43,427 nt of DNA from Gammaproteobacteria bacterium (GCA_009845905.1 VXYS01000013.1:162924-206350); one strand, 5' to 3'; shown: positions 16,401-24,158, counted from the first letter of the stretch. A program made the numbers and translations. The notes: a model not told the origin generated them from the letters alone.

Positions 16401-17027
16401 TTATTGTCCGCGGCGGCGCCAGGCCTGGGCGATGTAGTGGTCGAGGCTGACGTGGCGGCCGCCGCCCAGGTAGAACAGGGCCAGCAGCATCACGAAGTAG
16501 GTCACGCCCAGCACGACGCCGTTGTTGAGGATGACGATGCTGCCGAATTCGGTGAACCAGCCGGAGTCGCCGTGCAGCGCCTCGCCCTGCTCGCGCAGGA
16601 TGCGCCGCGCTTCGCTCAGGCGTTCCCGCGCCGCACCGACGTCTTCGCTGGGGAAAGGACTGCGCGGGTCGGCCGTGATCTGCCAGCCGTTCTGCCAGTG
16701 CACGGTCGTCACGGCCATGGTCATCACGAACATCAGCGGGATGCAGGCGAGGCGGGTGGCCAGACCCAGCAGCAGCGCGATCGCGCCGACGACTTCAGTC
16801 GCCGTGGCCAGGAAAGCCATCAGTTCGGGCAGCGGATAGCCCAGCCGGTCGAAAAACCGGGCCGTGAATTCCAGTCCCCGTTCCGGGTGCCACTTGTTGG
16901 TTCCGGCCACCCAGAACACGGGCACGAGGTACAAACGGATCGCCAGAGGCGCCAGCCAGTCCACGGTGTGCAGGCGCTTCATCCCGCCGCACCCGAACCG
17001 GACAAGAGAGTTCAGCCAATTCTTCAT
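16401..17027 (-). CDS. DoxX-family membrane protein
   Basis: The 208-residue protein has about four transmembrane helices and the DoxX/DUF417-like pattern: APLAIRLYLVPVFWVAGTNKW in helix 1, LGYPLPELMAFLATATEVVGAIALLLGLATR across helix 2, and FVMTMAVTTVHWQNGW in helix 3. A soluble loop of about 60 residues (RSPFPSEDVGAARERLSEARRIL) precedes the last helix. ATG 17027 (MKNWLNSLVRFGCG) is preferred; an upstream extension would add a basic non-family tail. DoxX proteins accompany DUF692/DUF2063 pairs in some copper or gold response operons; here such a pair lies at 19741-21323 on the same strand but is separated by opposite-strand genes. Confidence 0.82.
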   Translation of the reverse strand: MKNWLNSLVRFGCGGMKRLHTVDWLAPLAIRLYLVPVFWVAGTNKWHPERGLEFTARFFDRLGYPLPELMAFLATATEVVGAIALLLGLATRLACIPLMFVMTMAVTTVHWQNGWQITADPRSPFPSEDVGAARERLSEARRILREQGEALHGDSGWFTEFGSIVILNNGVVLGVTYFVMLLALFYLGGGRHVSLDHYIAQAWRRRGQ

Positions 17028-17155
17028 GACCCGGCAGATTATCACGTACCTCCGGTTTCCGTTCATGATCACGAAATGTCGATGCTCTCGCTCCTTTTTC
17101 CGGTATTTTCGCGGGGGAAAAGTGCGATAGCCTCGTGAGGCTTGATTTTGCAAAG

Positions 17156-17183
17156 TTGGAGAAGTAGCATGGCGACCCATAAT
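17156..17183 (+). promoter_or_regulatory. Candidate vapBC promoter
   Basis: TTGGAG (17156-17161) and CATAAT (17178-17183) are separated by 16 bases, giving a plausible sigma-70 promoter with a start near 17190. The -10 overlaps a CCCAT half-site of the adjacent operator. Not confirmed by any other signal. Confidence 0.35.
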
Positions 17184-17188
17184 TAATG

Positions 17189-17204
17189 ATATGGGAACCC
17201 ATAT
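17189..17204. promoter_or_regulatory. Palindromic operator of the VapBC-type toxin-antitoxin
   Basis: ATATGGGAACCCATAT is an inverted repeat with seven-base arms and a two-base centre, and a further CCCAT half-site lies at 17176-17180. Ribbon-helix-helix antitoxins bind such sites to repress their own operon. The palindrome ends at the TTG start proposed for the antitoxin. Confidence 0.6.
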
Positions 17205-17449
17205 TGAAGACTACGATTGAGATTTCCGATGATTTGGCCCGGACCGCCAAAGCGCATGCGGCGCGAGAGAACATCACGCTACGCGCGCTGATCGAGCGCG
17301 GCCTGCGATTAGTGTTGCGTGCGGACCGTAAGGAAGAGCGTTTCCGTTTGCGGGACGCCAGCGTTGCCGGCAAAGGACTCAAGGCGCCATACAGTGATTC
17401 TGACTGGGCGCGAATTCGTGAGTCGATCTATGAAGGTCGTGGGAATTGA
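17204..17449 (+). CDS. VapB-type antitoxin
   Basis: The 81-residue protein begins KTTIEISDDLARTAKAHAARENITLRALIERGLRLVL, the usual ribbon-helix-helix N-terminus of VapB_antitoxin (PF09957-type) proteins, followed by a basic C-terminal part ending DSDWARIRESIYEGRGN, which would wrap the toxin. I favour TTG 17204 because family members begin at this point and the operator palindrome ends there. ATG 17186 is an in-frame alternative that would place six codons across the operator. Its stop overlaps the toxin start (TTGA), the usual toxin-antitoxin coupling. Confidence 0.85.
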   Translation: MKTTIEISDDLARTAKAHAARENITLRALIERGLRLVLRADRKEERFRLRDASVAGKGLKAPYSDSDWARIRESIYEGRGN

Positions 17450-17880
17450 TTGCGACGGATACCAATATCCTCGTGTATGCCCACCGTGCCGATTCCCAGT
17501 GGCACGATCGCGCGAAGTCCCGGATTGAGGATCTGGCGCATGGCCGCATCAGTTGGGGCTTGCCTTGGCCCTGTATCCACGAGTTTGTGGCTGTCGCCAC
17601 GCATCCGCGCATATACGACCCGGCTTCAACGCTGTCGCAAGCCATCGATCAGGTAGGCGCGTGGCTTGAGTCTCCGGCAGCCGTGCTGCTCGGTGAAACC
17701 GGTGAGCATTGGCAAGTCCTCACCGGGTTACTGCAAGAGGGTAGGGTGACGGGATCACTCGTTCATGATGCACGTGTTGCAGCGATCTGCATTGCCCACG
17801 GCGTGACGGAATTGTGGACGGCTGACCGTGACTTCAGCCGCTTTCCCGGGCTTGCTGTTCGTAACCCCTTGCAAGGCTAG
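17446..17880 (+). CDS. VapC-type PIN-domain toxin ribonuclease
   Basis: The 144-residue PIN-domain protein carries the acidic residues expected in the active site: D5 (MIATDTNILVYAH), E46 (CIHEFVAVATHPR), D108 (VHDARVAAICIAHGV) and D127/D129 (ELWTADRDFSRFPGL). The toxin would be a Mg-dependent endoribonuclease cutting tRNA or rRNA when the antitoxin is lost. Start is TTG 17446, overlapping the antitoxin stop by three bases. The unusual tryptophan-rich SWGLPWPCIHEF stretch is within the normal variation for this family. The whole cassette lies in a unidirectional island between minus-strand operons. Confidence 0.9.
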   Translation: MIATDTNILVYAHRADSQWHDRAKSRIEDLAHGRISWGLPWPCIHEFVAVATHPRIYDPASTLSQAIDQVGAWLESPAAVLLGETGEHWQVLTGLLQEGRVTGSLVHDARVAAICIAHGVTELWTADRDFSRFPGLAVRNPLQG

Positions 17881-17903
17881 TCCCTGTTCCGCTTCATTCG
17901 TTA

Positions 17904-18968
17904 GTGGACTACGACGTGGTAGTGGTCGGGGCCGGTTTTGCGGGGCTGGCGTGCGCACGGGAGCTGGCCGGGCAAGGTCTGCAGGTGCTGGTGATCGAGA
18001 AGAAGCAGCAAGCGGGGCAGCACATACACACGACGGGCATTCTGGTGAAGGAAGCGCAGGACGAGTGGGCGGCGCCGGAGCGCCTGGTCCGGGAGATCAG
18101 GCAGGTGCGGGTGTACGGACCGAGCCTGCGCTCCGCTGTGGTCGAGCGGGACGACTATTTCTTTCTGGCTACGGACACGGCGGGGCTGCTTGGATGGCTG
18201 CAGGAAGAAACCGCGGAAACGGGTGTCGAAATCCGCGTGGGCGAAGCCTTCAGTGGCGCAAGGCGGGAACGGGGACACTGGGTCCTGTCGGAGTCGGGAA
18301 CGTCATGCCGATTCCTGGTAGGCGCCGACGGTGCCCGTTCGCCGGTCGCGAAGCTCATGGGGCTGGATCGGAACACGCGCTACCTGAAGGGAGTGGAGTA
18401 CGCATACGAACCGGCCCCCGAGGCGGAACTCAGCCTGCATTGCTTCGTCGATACGGAGTTCGCGCCCGGTTACATCGGATGGGTGCTGCCGGGAGTCGGC
18501 GTAACGCAGGTCGGGCTCGCGTGCCATGCAACGCACTCGGTCGATCTTCGCGGGTTCATCCGGCGCATCGATCCCCTGTTCGGCCTGTCGCGACGCAGGG
18601 TGCTGGAGAAGCGCGGAGGGATCATCCCGATCGGCGGATTGCTGCGCAACTTCCATCGCGAGGACGTCCTGCTGCTCGGCGACGCGGCCGGCATGGTGTC
18701 GCCGCTCACGGCGGGCGGGATCCATCGGGCCTATCTCTACGGGCGCCTGGGCGGGCAGGCGATCGCGCACTACCTGCGGGATGGCGGGCCATATCCGGGC
18801 GAGGTGATCCTCAAGGGTTATCCGCGCCGCCCCTGGCAGCATGCGGCCCGATGGGCCTACGACCACTTGCCGGCCGGAGCGATGGTGGAAGCCGCGCTGC
18901 GCATGCCGCGCGTGTTCAGGCGGGTGGCGGGTAAGATCTTTTTCGACCGCATGAGTTGGCCGGAATGA
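17904..18968 (+). CDS. FAD-dependent oxidoreductase, geranylgeranyl-reductase family
   Basis: The 354-residue flavoprotein opens with the Rossmann motif DYDVVVVGAGFAGLACAREL and has the second FAD motif LLGDAAGMVSPLTAGGIHRAYLYG typical of geranylgeranyl reductase and related saturases/dehydrogenases. FLVGADGARSPVAKLMG is the third FAD contact region. It probably reduces or oxidises a prenyl or similar lipid side chain in the membrane. It begins at GTG 17904, and its TGA overlaps the start of a polytopic membrane protein (ATGA, 18965-18968), so the two are coupled. The substrate is not deducible. Confidence 0.82.
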   Translation: MDYDVVVVGAGFAGLACARELAGQGLQVLVIEKKQQAGQHIHTTGILVKEAQDEWAAPERLVREIRQVRVYGPSLRSAVVERDDYFFLATDTAGLLGWLQEETAETGVEIRVGEAFSGARRERGHWVLSESGTSCRFLVGADGARSPVAKLMGLDRNTRYLKGVEYAYEPAPEAELSLHCFVDTEFAPGYIGWVLPGVGVTQVGLACHATHSVDLRGFIRRIDPLFGLSRRRVLEKRGGIIPIGGLLRNFHREDVLLLGDAAGMVSPLTAGGIHRAYLYGRLGGQAIAHYLRDGGPYPGEVILKGYPRRPWQHAARWAYDHLPAGAMVEAALRMPRVFRRVAGKIFFDRMSWPE

Positions 18969-19744
18969 ACGAGGAAAACCAGGTCGGGGCGACGCCGGCC
19001 CCGGCGGGTCTGAAGGCCCAGATCGACTTGCCGGCGCCGGTGGCGGTGTGGGTGTTCGCGGCGCATGCGATAGCGCTGCTGTCGCCACTGCTGCTGCTTT
19101 GGGCCGTCCATGCCAACTGGGACTACGTTGCGGGCCAGGCCAATGCGCCGGGATTCTTCTACCTTGCGGTCGCCTTCATGATGGCCTCGGGGTCTTTCGA
19201 GTTCGCCCAGAACACGTCGGACCGCTGGTATCTGCGCGCGGGAATGGGAAGCACGACCAGCCCGGCGCTGGCGGACTTCCTGTTCTACATGTGCAATGCG
19301 CTCAGCATGCTGGCGCTGATCACCGCCTGCATGGGCGTCATCTGGTGGCTTCTGGCGCTCTGCGTGGTCCTGGCCTGCGTTTTCGCGTTTCTTTACCTGA
19401 CCGGGCGCCCGCCCTACGCCGCGTTCGGGGTGCTCGGCTTCGTTTCCACGCTTGCGCTCTTCTTCACGTTCGACAATCCCATCGTGTTCCTGCAGTTGGT
19501 TACAGGGCAACTCACCCTGTACTTCTTTACGCTGCTGCTCAAGACGCGTGCCCAGTCGCTGCACGGCTGCGTGGCGCTGGTCAGCACCTCGGGGCTCTGG
19601 GTGATTGCGTGGGCCATCTACAGCAGTGCGAGCGGCAGGCCGCCGGGCTGGGTGCTGGTTGTCGTGTTCGCCGTGGCCGCCGGCGTCCTGGCTCTCGCGT
19701 TGAAGCCGCGCCTGGGGAGACTGAAGGCGACGCCCCAGGGTTAG
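18965..19744 (+). CDS. Polytopic membrane protein of unknown function
   Basis: The 259-residue protein has about seven hydrophobic segments, starting PAPVAVWVFAAHAIALLSPLLLLW. Tightly packed runs such as FYLAVAFMMASGSFEF and LALFFTFDNPIVFLQLVTGQLTLYFFTLLL are visible. No family is recognised. It is translationally coupled to the flavoprotein upstream and its stop codon overlaps the stop of the convergent DUF2063 gene (TTAG, 19741-19744). The pairing suggests a lipid-modifying flavoenzyme with a membrane partner; that is inference. Confidence 0.6.
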   Translation: MNEENQVGATPAPAGLKAQIDLPAPVAVWVFAAHAIALLSPLLLLWAVHANWDYVAGQANAPGFFYLAVAFMMASGSFEFAQNTSDRWYLRAGMGSTTSPALADFLFYMCNALSMLALITACMGVIWWLLALCVVLACVFAFLYLTGRPPYAAFGVLGFVSTLALFFTFDNPIVFLQLVTGQLTLYFFTLLLKTRAQSLHGCVALVSTSGLWVIAWAIYSSASGRPPGWVLVVVFAVAAGVLALALKPRLGRLKATPQG

Positions 19745-20499
19745 CGGTACGTTCCCAGGAGCACGCCGATGCGGCGGAAGCGGCGGAGGTGTTCCTTGCC
19801 CTGCTTGATCAAGGGGGCGCGAGCGTCCGCCGGCGCCTGATGCATCATGTTTTCCAGCAATTCGGCGCCGGACTGGGTCGCGCCGTCGAGGATCATGGCC
19901 AGCAGCCCCGCGGACAGCACGCCCAGTTCCTCGGTTCGCATCCGGCCTGCACTGTCGCGCCTCAGGAGCAGGAACGAAGGCACGTCGGGAGGCGTATCGT
20001 CGAGCTTTATGGATTTCCCCTTGTGCACCGGGTAGCGCAACGTCAGCAGCCGTAGCAGGGGGGACGGCGCCGGAACGCCGGAAATGACGTCGCCGTCGGG
20101 ATCGATCTCCGGGGCGGGCGCCGGGTCCGCGCAGTTCCTTATTCGGCGCTTTTCCGATTCGAACAGGATCAGCTCCCGCAGCCACGCCGGGTCATACTCG
20201 CGGCGGTGCTGGACCTTCTGGTACCAGGCCTGCAGTTCGCCAGCCAGCCGCGGGAAATACGGTGTCTCGGCGCGATGTTGGCGCAGGAAGTCCCGGATCA
20301 GGGCGGAAAACGTCTCTTCGCCGAGCTGCTTGCGCGCTATGGGGAAGTTCGCGGCCAGCAGGCGCGACACGTTGCTGAACACCAGCCGGCGGTAGATGGC
20401 GATGCGGCGGTCTTCGGAGCCTTCGGGCGCCGGGTTGGACTGAGGGTCGCGCAAGTGGGCGGTGAGTTGGCGTTGCAGGGCCTGGAAGTCGTCGGTCAT
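19741..20499 (-). CDS. DUF2063 (HvfC/BufC-type) partner protein
   Basis: The 252-residue protein has the DUF2063 N-terminal fold: DDFQALQRQLTAHLRDP, RIAIYRRLVFSNVSRLLAANFPIARKQLGEETFSALIRDFLRQH and TPYFPRLAGELQAWYQ (about residues 1-110). The C-terminal region has HKGKSIKLDDTPPDVPSFLLLRRDSAGRMRTEEL. Such partners bind DUF692 (MNIO) oxidases and recruit precursor peptides. ATG 20499 overlaps the MNIO stop (ATGA, 20496-20499), so the proteins are made together. No precursor gene lies in the 10-gene run. Confidence 0.85.
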   Translation of the reverse strand: MTDDFQALQRQLTAHLRDPQSNPAPEGSEDRRIAIYRRLVFSNVSRLLAANFPIARKQLGEETFSALIRDFLRQHRAETPYFPRLAGELQAWYQKVQHRREYDPAWLRELILFESEKRRIRNCADPAPAPEIDPDGDVISGVPAPSPLLRLLTLRYPVHKGKSIKLDDTPPDVPSFLLLRRDSAGRMRTEELGVLSAGLLAMILDGATQSGAELLENMMHQAPADARAPLIKQGKEHLRRFRRIGVLLGTYR

Positions 20500-21323
20500 G
20501 CGCAGGTGCGTTGAACGTCGCGGATGCGGGTGACTTCGGCGAGCAGCTCGGGCAGGGGCGGCTGGTTGAAGTCGCGCTCGAGAACGGTGGGACGCGGGCC
20601 CAGGCGCTTGTACGCATAGGCCAGCAGTTCCCAGACTTCTTCCTTGACGGTTGCGCCGTGGGTATCGATCAGCAGGTCCGGCGCCTCGTCGTAGTGGCCC
20701 GCCGTGTGCAAATAAAGCACGCGGTCGGCCGGAATCGCGTCCAGGAAGGCGCGCGGGTCGTAGCCGTGGTTGGTGCTGTTGACGTACACGTTGTTCACGT
20801 CCAGCAGCAGCCCGCAGTCCGCTTCCTCCAGGACCGCGGTCAGGAACTCGGCATCGCTCATCTCCGCGCCCATGGAAGCGTAGTAGGAAACGTTCTCCAC
20901 CGCGATCCGGCGGCCCAGGATGTCCTGCACCTGGCGTATCCGCCCGGAGACGTAGCGCACCGCCTCCGCCGTGCAGGGAATCGGCAGCAGGTCGTAGAGC
21001 TGGCCGTCGTCGCTGGTGTAGCTCAGGTGCTCCGAGTAAAGGCGCACGCCGTATTCGTCCATCCAGGCGCCGACGTCGCGCACCAGCGCCTCGTTGAGTG
21101 GGTGGGGGCCGCCGATCGACAGCGACAGGCCGTGGCAAATGACCGGCCAGCGATCGGTGAAGAACCTCAGCCGGCTGCCGAGCGCGCCGCCCACGCCGAT
21201 CCAGTTTTCAGGCGCCAGTTCGAAGAAATCGACCTCTTCCGGCGGTTCTTCCGTGAACGGCTTGAGATAGGGGCGGCGGAGGCCGAGGCCGGCGCCGGAG
21301 ATTCCTTCGATTACGGGGGTCAT
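20496..21323 (-). CDS. DUF692 multinuclear non-heme iron oxidase (MNIO; HvfB/BufB-like)
   Basis: The 275-residue TIM-barrel protein carries the metal-ligand set of the MNIO family: H64 (CHGLSLSIGG), H99 (YSEHLSY), E143/N144 (AVENVSYY), D175/N177 (LLLDVNNVYVNSTNHG), H206/H210 (YLHTAGH), D220/H222 (LIDTHG) and E249 (LERDF). Known members convert cysteines in short secreted peptides into oxazolone or thioamide, or into other heterocycles, often giving copper-chelating peptides. It follows nth by 13 bases in the oxidase operon and overlaps the DUF2063 gene. The typical precursor (DUF2282-like, with signal peptide and several cysteines) is not seen next to it or elsewhere in the window. The substrate is therefore unknown. 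Confidence 0.88.
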   Translation of the reverse strand: MTPVIEGISGAGLGLRRPYLKPFTEEPPEEVDFFELAPENWIGVGGALGSRLRFFTDRWPVICHGLSLSIGGPHPLNEALVRDVGAWMDEYGVRLYSEHLSYTSDDGQLYDLLPIPCTAEAVRYVSGRIRQVQDILGRRIAVENVSYYASMGAEMSDAEFLTAVLEEADCGLLLDVNNVYVNSTNHGYDPRAFLDAIPADRVLYLHTAGHYDEAPDLLIDTHGATVKEEVWELLAYAYKRLGPRPTVLERDFNQPPLPELLAEVTRIRDVQRTCA

Positions 21324-21336
21324 TTCCCCCGGGATT

Positions 21337-21978
21337 CTACTCTTTGGGGCGCAGGCGCTTGGGGTATTCGCAGAGGTCGGCGATCACGCAGTCGGGGCAG
21401 CGCGGCTTGCGGGCCTGGCACACGTAGCGGCCGTGCAGGATCAGCCAGTGATGGGCATGCATCAGGTATTCCTTCGGCGTCAGGCGCATCAGGCGTTGCT
21501 CCACTTCCAGCACGTTCTTGCCCGGCGCGATCCGGGTGCGGTTGGAGAGGCGGAAGACGTGGGTGTCCACGGCGATCACGGGCACGCCGAAGGCCGTGTT
21601 CAGGATCACGTTGGCGGTCTTGCGGCCCACTCCGGGCAGGGCTTCCAACGCCTCGCGCTCGCGCGGCACCTCGCCCCCGTGCTTCTCCAGCAGGATCCGG
21701 CTCAAGGAAACGATGTTGGCCGCCTTGGCGTTGAACAGCCCGATCGTCCGGATGTGGCTGCGAATGCCCGCCTCGCCCAGGTCCAGCATGCCCTGCGGCG
21801 TGTCCGCTTCGGCAAACAGCGTCTTCGTGGCCTTGTTCACGCCCACGTCGGTGGCCTGGGCCGACAGCACCACGGCCACCAGCAGCTCGAACGGCGAGCG
21901 GTAGGAAAGCTCCGTGGTGGGGCGCGGATTCGACCGGCTCAGCCGCCGGAAGATCTCCGCTCGCTTTTCGGCGTTCAG
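21337..21978 (-). CDS. nth: Endonuclease III (Nth), probable CTG start
   Basis: The base-excision-repair glycosylase/AP lyase removes oxidised pyrimidines. The 213-residue product has the helix-hairpin-helix LPGVGRKTANV with catalytic K120, D138 in VDTHVFR, and the [4Fe-4S] ligands C187, C194, C197 and C203. Reading from CTG 21978 these residues get exactly the E. coli Nth numbers, and the N-terminus NAEKRAEIFRRLSRSNP parallels E. coli NKAKRLEILTRLRENNP. The first in-frame ATG/GTG/TTG is GTG 21879, 33 residues downstream, which would delete the first helix. CTG overlaps the stop of the cytochrome gene (CTGA, 21975-21978), so initiation is probably by coupling. Confidence 0.93.
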   Translation of the reverse strand: MNAEKRAEIFRRLSRSNPRPTTELSYRSPFELLVAVVLSAQATDVGVNKATKTLFAEADTPQGMLDLGEAGIRSHIRTIGLFNAKAANIVSLSRILLEKHGGEVPREREALEALPGVGRKTANVILNTAFGVPVIAVDTHVFRLSNRTRIAPGKNVLEVEQRLMRLTPKEYLMHAHHWLILHGRYVCQARKPRCPDCVIADLCEYPKRLRPKE

Positions 21979-22577
21979 CGCTTGGCCGTAACCAGGCCCG
22001 GCTGGCTCTCGTAGAACTCGGACAGCTCGTTCAACTGCTCTTCGGTGAGCATGTTGAGGAAGGCGTTCATCGAAATGTCGCTGCGTTCGCCTTCCAGGTA
22101 CTGGCGGATGGTCTCGTTCAGATAGTCGGCATGCTGGCCGGCCAGGTGCGGAAACTCGGTCGTGATGCTCACGCCGTTGACGCCGTGGCAGGACACGCAG
22201 TAGATCCCGGATTCGGGCGGCTCGACTTCCACATTCGCTTCAACGGTGGCCTCCCCCCCGAAGTACGCGCCGATGTCCCTGAGTTCCTGTTCGGTCAGGT
22301 CGGCGGCCTGGGCGTGCATCCCGTCGTGCACGCGGTCGTCGCCGGCGTAGCCCTGCAGCGCCTTGACGATGTAGTTGGGGTTCTGCCCGCCCAACCGCGG
22401 CACGTGGTAGGGCGGATAGGTGGTCATGTTGCCTTCGATGCCGTGGCAGCCGAGGCAGGGCTCGGCCAGTATGCGCCCGCGTTCCGGGTCGCCCGCCGTC
22501 GGGTCGTCCTGGGCCAGCAGTTGCGAAGACAGGGCCGCCGTCACCAGGAAGGCCGCCAGTTGCAGTTTGTTTCTCAT
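21975..22577 (-). CDS. Diheme cytochrome c (c4-like), in the oxidase operon
   Basis: The 200-residue secreted protein has a signal peptide (RNKLQLAAFLVTAALSSQLLA) and two heme sites, C41-C44-H45 and C127-C130-H131. Methionines M87 and M170 are the likely distal ligands. The two similar domains fit cytochrome c4, a periplasmic electron carrier to a cytochrome oxidase. Directly after coxC, it is the likely donor to the oxidase encoded upstream, which is inference. ATG 22577 is preferred over an upstream start that would encode a Cys-rich tail. Its last codons overlap nth. Confidence 0.88.
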   Translation of the reverse strand: MRNKLQLAAFLVTAALSSQLLAQDDPTAGDPERGRILAEPCLGCHGIEGNMTTYPPYHVPRLGGQNPNYIVKALQGYAGDDRVHDGMHAQAADLTEQELRDIGAYFGGEATVEANVEVEPPESGIYCVSCHGVNGVSITTEFPHLAGQHADYLNETIRQYLEGERSDISMNAFLNMLTEEQLNELSEFYESQPGLVTAKR

Positions 22578-22593
22578 GCGCACAAAGCCTCTG

Positions 22594-23472
22594 CTACAGC
22601 ACGTAAACGAAGATGAACAGGCACACCCACACCACGTCAACGAAGTGCCAGTACCAGGACACGGCCTGGAAGCCGAAATGCTCGTTGGGCGTGAAATGCC
22701 CTCGCAGGATGCGGATGTAGGTAACGACCAGCATGATCACGCCCAGCGTGACGTGCGCGCCGTGGAATCCGGTCAGCATGAAGAACGTGGAGCCGTAGAT
22801 CCCGGTGCTGAGCCTGAGGTCGAGGTCCTGGTACGCGTGCACGTATTCGTAGGCCTGCACGTACAGGAACACGGCGCCCAGAACGATCGTCAGCAGGGTG
22901 CCGATGTTCAGCAGCCTGCGGTTGTTGCTCTTCAGCGCGTGATGCGCGATCGTGATCGTGACGCTGGACGTGAGCAGCAGGGCCGTGTTCAGAAGCGGCA
23001 GGCCGCTCCAGCCGATGGTCTGGAAGCCGCCTTCCGCGTCGCCGCCGATCTCGCCCGGTCCGTTGGTGGGCCATTCCGACTCGAAGCCGGACCACAGCAG
23101 GCTGTTGGTGGCCTCGCCGATGCCGTCGCCGCCCAGCCAGGGCACGGCCAGCATGCGGGCGTAGAACAGCGCTCCGAAAAAGCCGACGAAGAACATGACT
23201 TCGGAGAAGATGAACCACGCCATTCCCTGGCGGAACGAGCGGTCAACCCAGTCGCTGTAGAGACCGGCGATGTTCTCCCTGATCACGGTCCCGAACCAGC
23301 CGAACATCATGAACGTGAGTCCGGCCAGGCCCAGCAGCAGCACGGTCCTTCCGGCGTCCGAGCCGTTCAGCCACAGCGCTCCCCCGAGCGCCATGGCGAA
23401 CATGGACACCGAGGCCACGATGGGCCAGGGACTGCCATGCGGTACGAAATAGTCCGATTTCGTGTCGGCCAT
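22594..23472 (-). CDS. coxC: Cytochrome c oxidase subunit III
   Basis: The 292-residue membrane protein has seven expected helices. HGSPWPIVASVSMFAMALGG, FSEVMFFVGFFGALFYARM, FFMLTGFHGAHVTLGVIML and YWHFVDVVWVCLFIFVYVL are subunit III signatures; the conserved acidic residue of helix 3 is in FSEVMFF. ATG 23472 follows GGAGGAAGTT; the upstream TTG 23475 is unlikely. It overlaps the ctaG stop by one base (TGATG), so the genes are coupled. Confidence 0.95.
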   Translation of the reverse strand: MADTKSDYFVPHGSPWPIVASVSMFAMALGGALWLNGSDAGRTVLLLGLAGLTFMMFGWFGTVIRENIAGLYSDWVDRSFRQGMAWFIFSEVMFFVGFFGALFYARMLAVPWLGGDGIGEATNSLLWSGFESEWPTNGPGEIGGDAEGGFQTIGWSGLPLLNTALLLTSSVTITIAHHALKSNNRRLLNIGTLLTIVLGAVFLYVQAYEYVHAYQDLDLRLSTGIYGSTFFMLTGFHGAHVTLGVIMLVVTYIRILRGHFTPNEHFGFQAVSWYWHFVDVVWVCLFIFVYVL

Positions 23473-24050
23473 CAACTTCCTCCTAAACCGGGTTCGGCGG
23501 TAAACAGGGTGTAGGCCAGCGTCACGGTCTCGACGTGCGCCGGCAGTTCGGAATCAATCGTGAAGCGCATCGGCAGCTCGCGCCGCTCGCCGGCCGCGAA
23601 CGCCTGCTCCTCGAAGCAGAAGCAGACCTGCTTGGAAACGTGGCTCACCGCCTCCAGCGGCCTCACGCTGGGCCGGGTAACGGAAATGACGTCATGCGGA
23701 AGCAGGTTCTCGGCGTAGAACACGGTCTCGGCCGTGCGTCCGGGCGTGACCTCGATGCTGAGGTCGCCGGGCTGGAACTCCCAGGCCGCCGGGTTCATCG
23801 TATTGGTCAGAAATTCCACGGTGACCGTGCGGTTCTCGTCGATCTCCGAGGCGACGGCTGTTCCGGCGGGCTGCGTCGCCCGCGTGAGCCGCTCCGAGTC
23901 CAGTCCGGTGAGCTCGCAGAAGACCTCGTACAGCGGCGTCAGCAGGAACGCGAAGGCGAACATGCCCGCCACCGCGCCGCCCAGCGTCAGCACCAGGCGC
24001 CGGTTGCCGGTTTTCGTTCGCGCCGGCTTCACGCGCCGCTCCTTATCCAC
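23472..24050 (-). CDS. ctaG: Cytochrome c oxidase assembly protein CtaG/Cox11
   Basis: The 192-residue protein is a copper-delivery factor that inserts Cu-B into subunit I. It has one N-terminal transmembrane helix (LTLGGAVAGMFAFAFLLTPLYEVFCELTG) followed by a soluble immunoglobulin-like domain with the copper-binding CFCF motif in KQVCFCFEEQ. Start is GTG 24050, which lies inside the preceding small gene (22-base overlap). It is followed without a gap by coxC. Presence of this factor and of a CuA site in CoxB shows a copper-dependent aa3-type enzyme. Confidence 0.94.
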   Translation of the reverse strand: MDKERRVKPARTKTGNRRLVLTLGGAVAGMFAFAFLLTPLYEVFCELTGLDSERLTRATQPAGTAVASEIDENRTVTVEFLTNTMNPAAWEFQPGDLSIEVTPGRTAETVFYAENLLPHDVISVTRPSVRPLEAVSHVSKQVCFCFEEQAFAAGERRELPMRFTIDSELPAHVETVTLAYTLFTAEPGLGGS

Positions 24051-24136
24051 TGCGCCAGGATGAAGCCGCCGTAGAACGCCATCGCCAGCAGAACCAGCAG
24101 TGCGGCGTGGATGCCTCTTCGGGACTTCTGGAACAT
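24029..24136 (-). CDS. Small membrane protein between coxA and ctaG
   Basis: A 35-residue reading frame begins at ATG 24136 (MFQKSRRGIHAALLVLLAMA, continuing FYGGFILAQWIRSGA) and ends TGA 24029. One hydrophobic helix (about residues 9-29) is preceded by a positively charged N-terminus, so it would be a single-pass membrane protein. It overlaps the ctaG start by 22 bases and lies 22 bases after coxA. Small single-helix proteins are known at this place in many proteobacterial oxidase operons (called cytochrome oxidase small assembly proteins). The product is predicted only from position and topology. Confidence 0.6.
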   Translation of the reverse strand: MFQKSRRGIHAALLVLLAMAFYGGFILAQWIRSGA

Positions 24137-24158
24137 GGGCCTGCCGGGAACCGCCTGG

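Noticed and set aside
19741..21138. A 465-residue single frame joining the DUF2063 gene to sequence upstream
   Set aside because: The upstream part is out of frame with the MNIO gene that clearly occupies the same bases. The DUF2063 product starts at ATG 20499.
19741..24136. A MNIO precursor peptide gene in the oxidase operon
   Set aside because: The only extra small frame found is the 35-residue single-helix peptide, which has no cysteine. No DUF2282-like sequence with signal peptide and Cys residues was seen.
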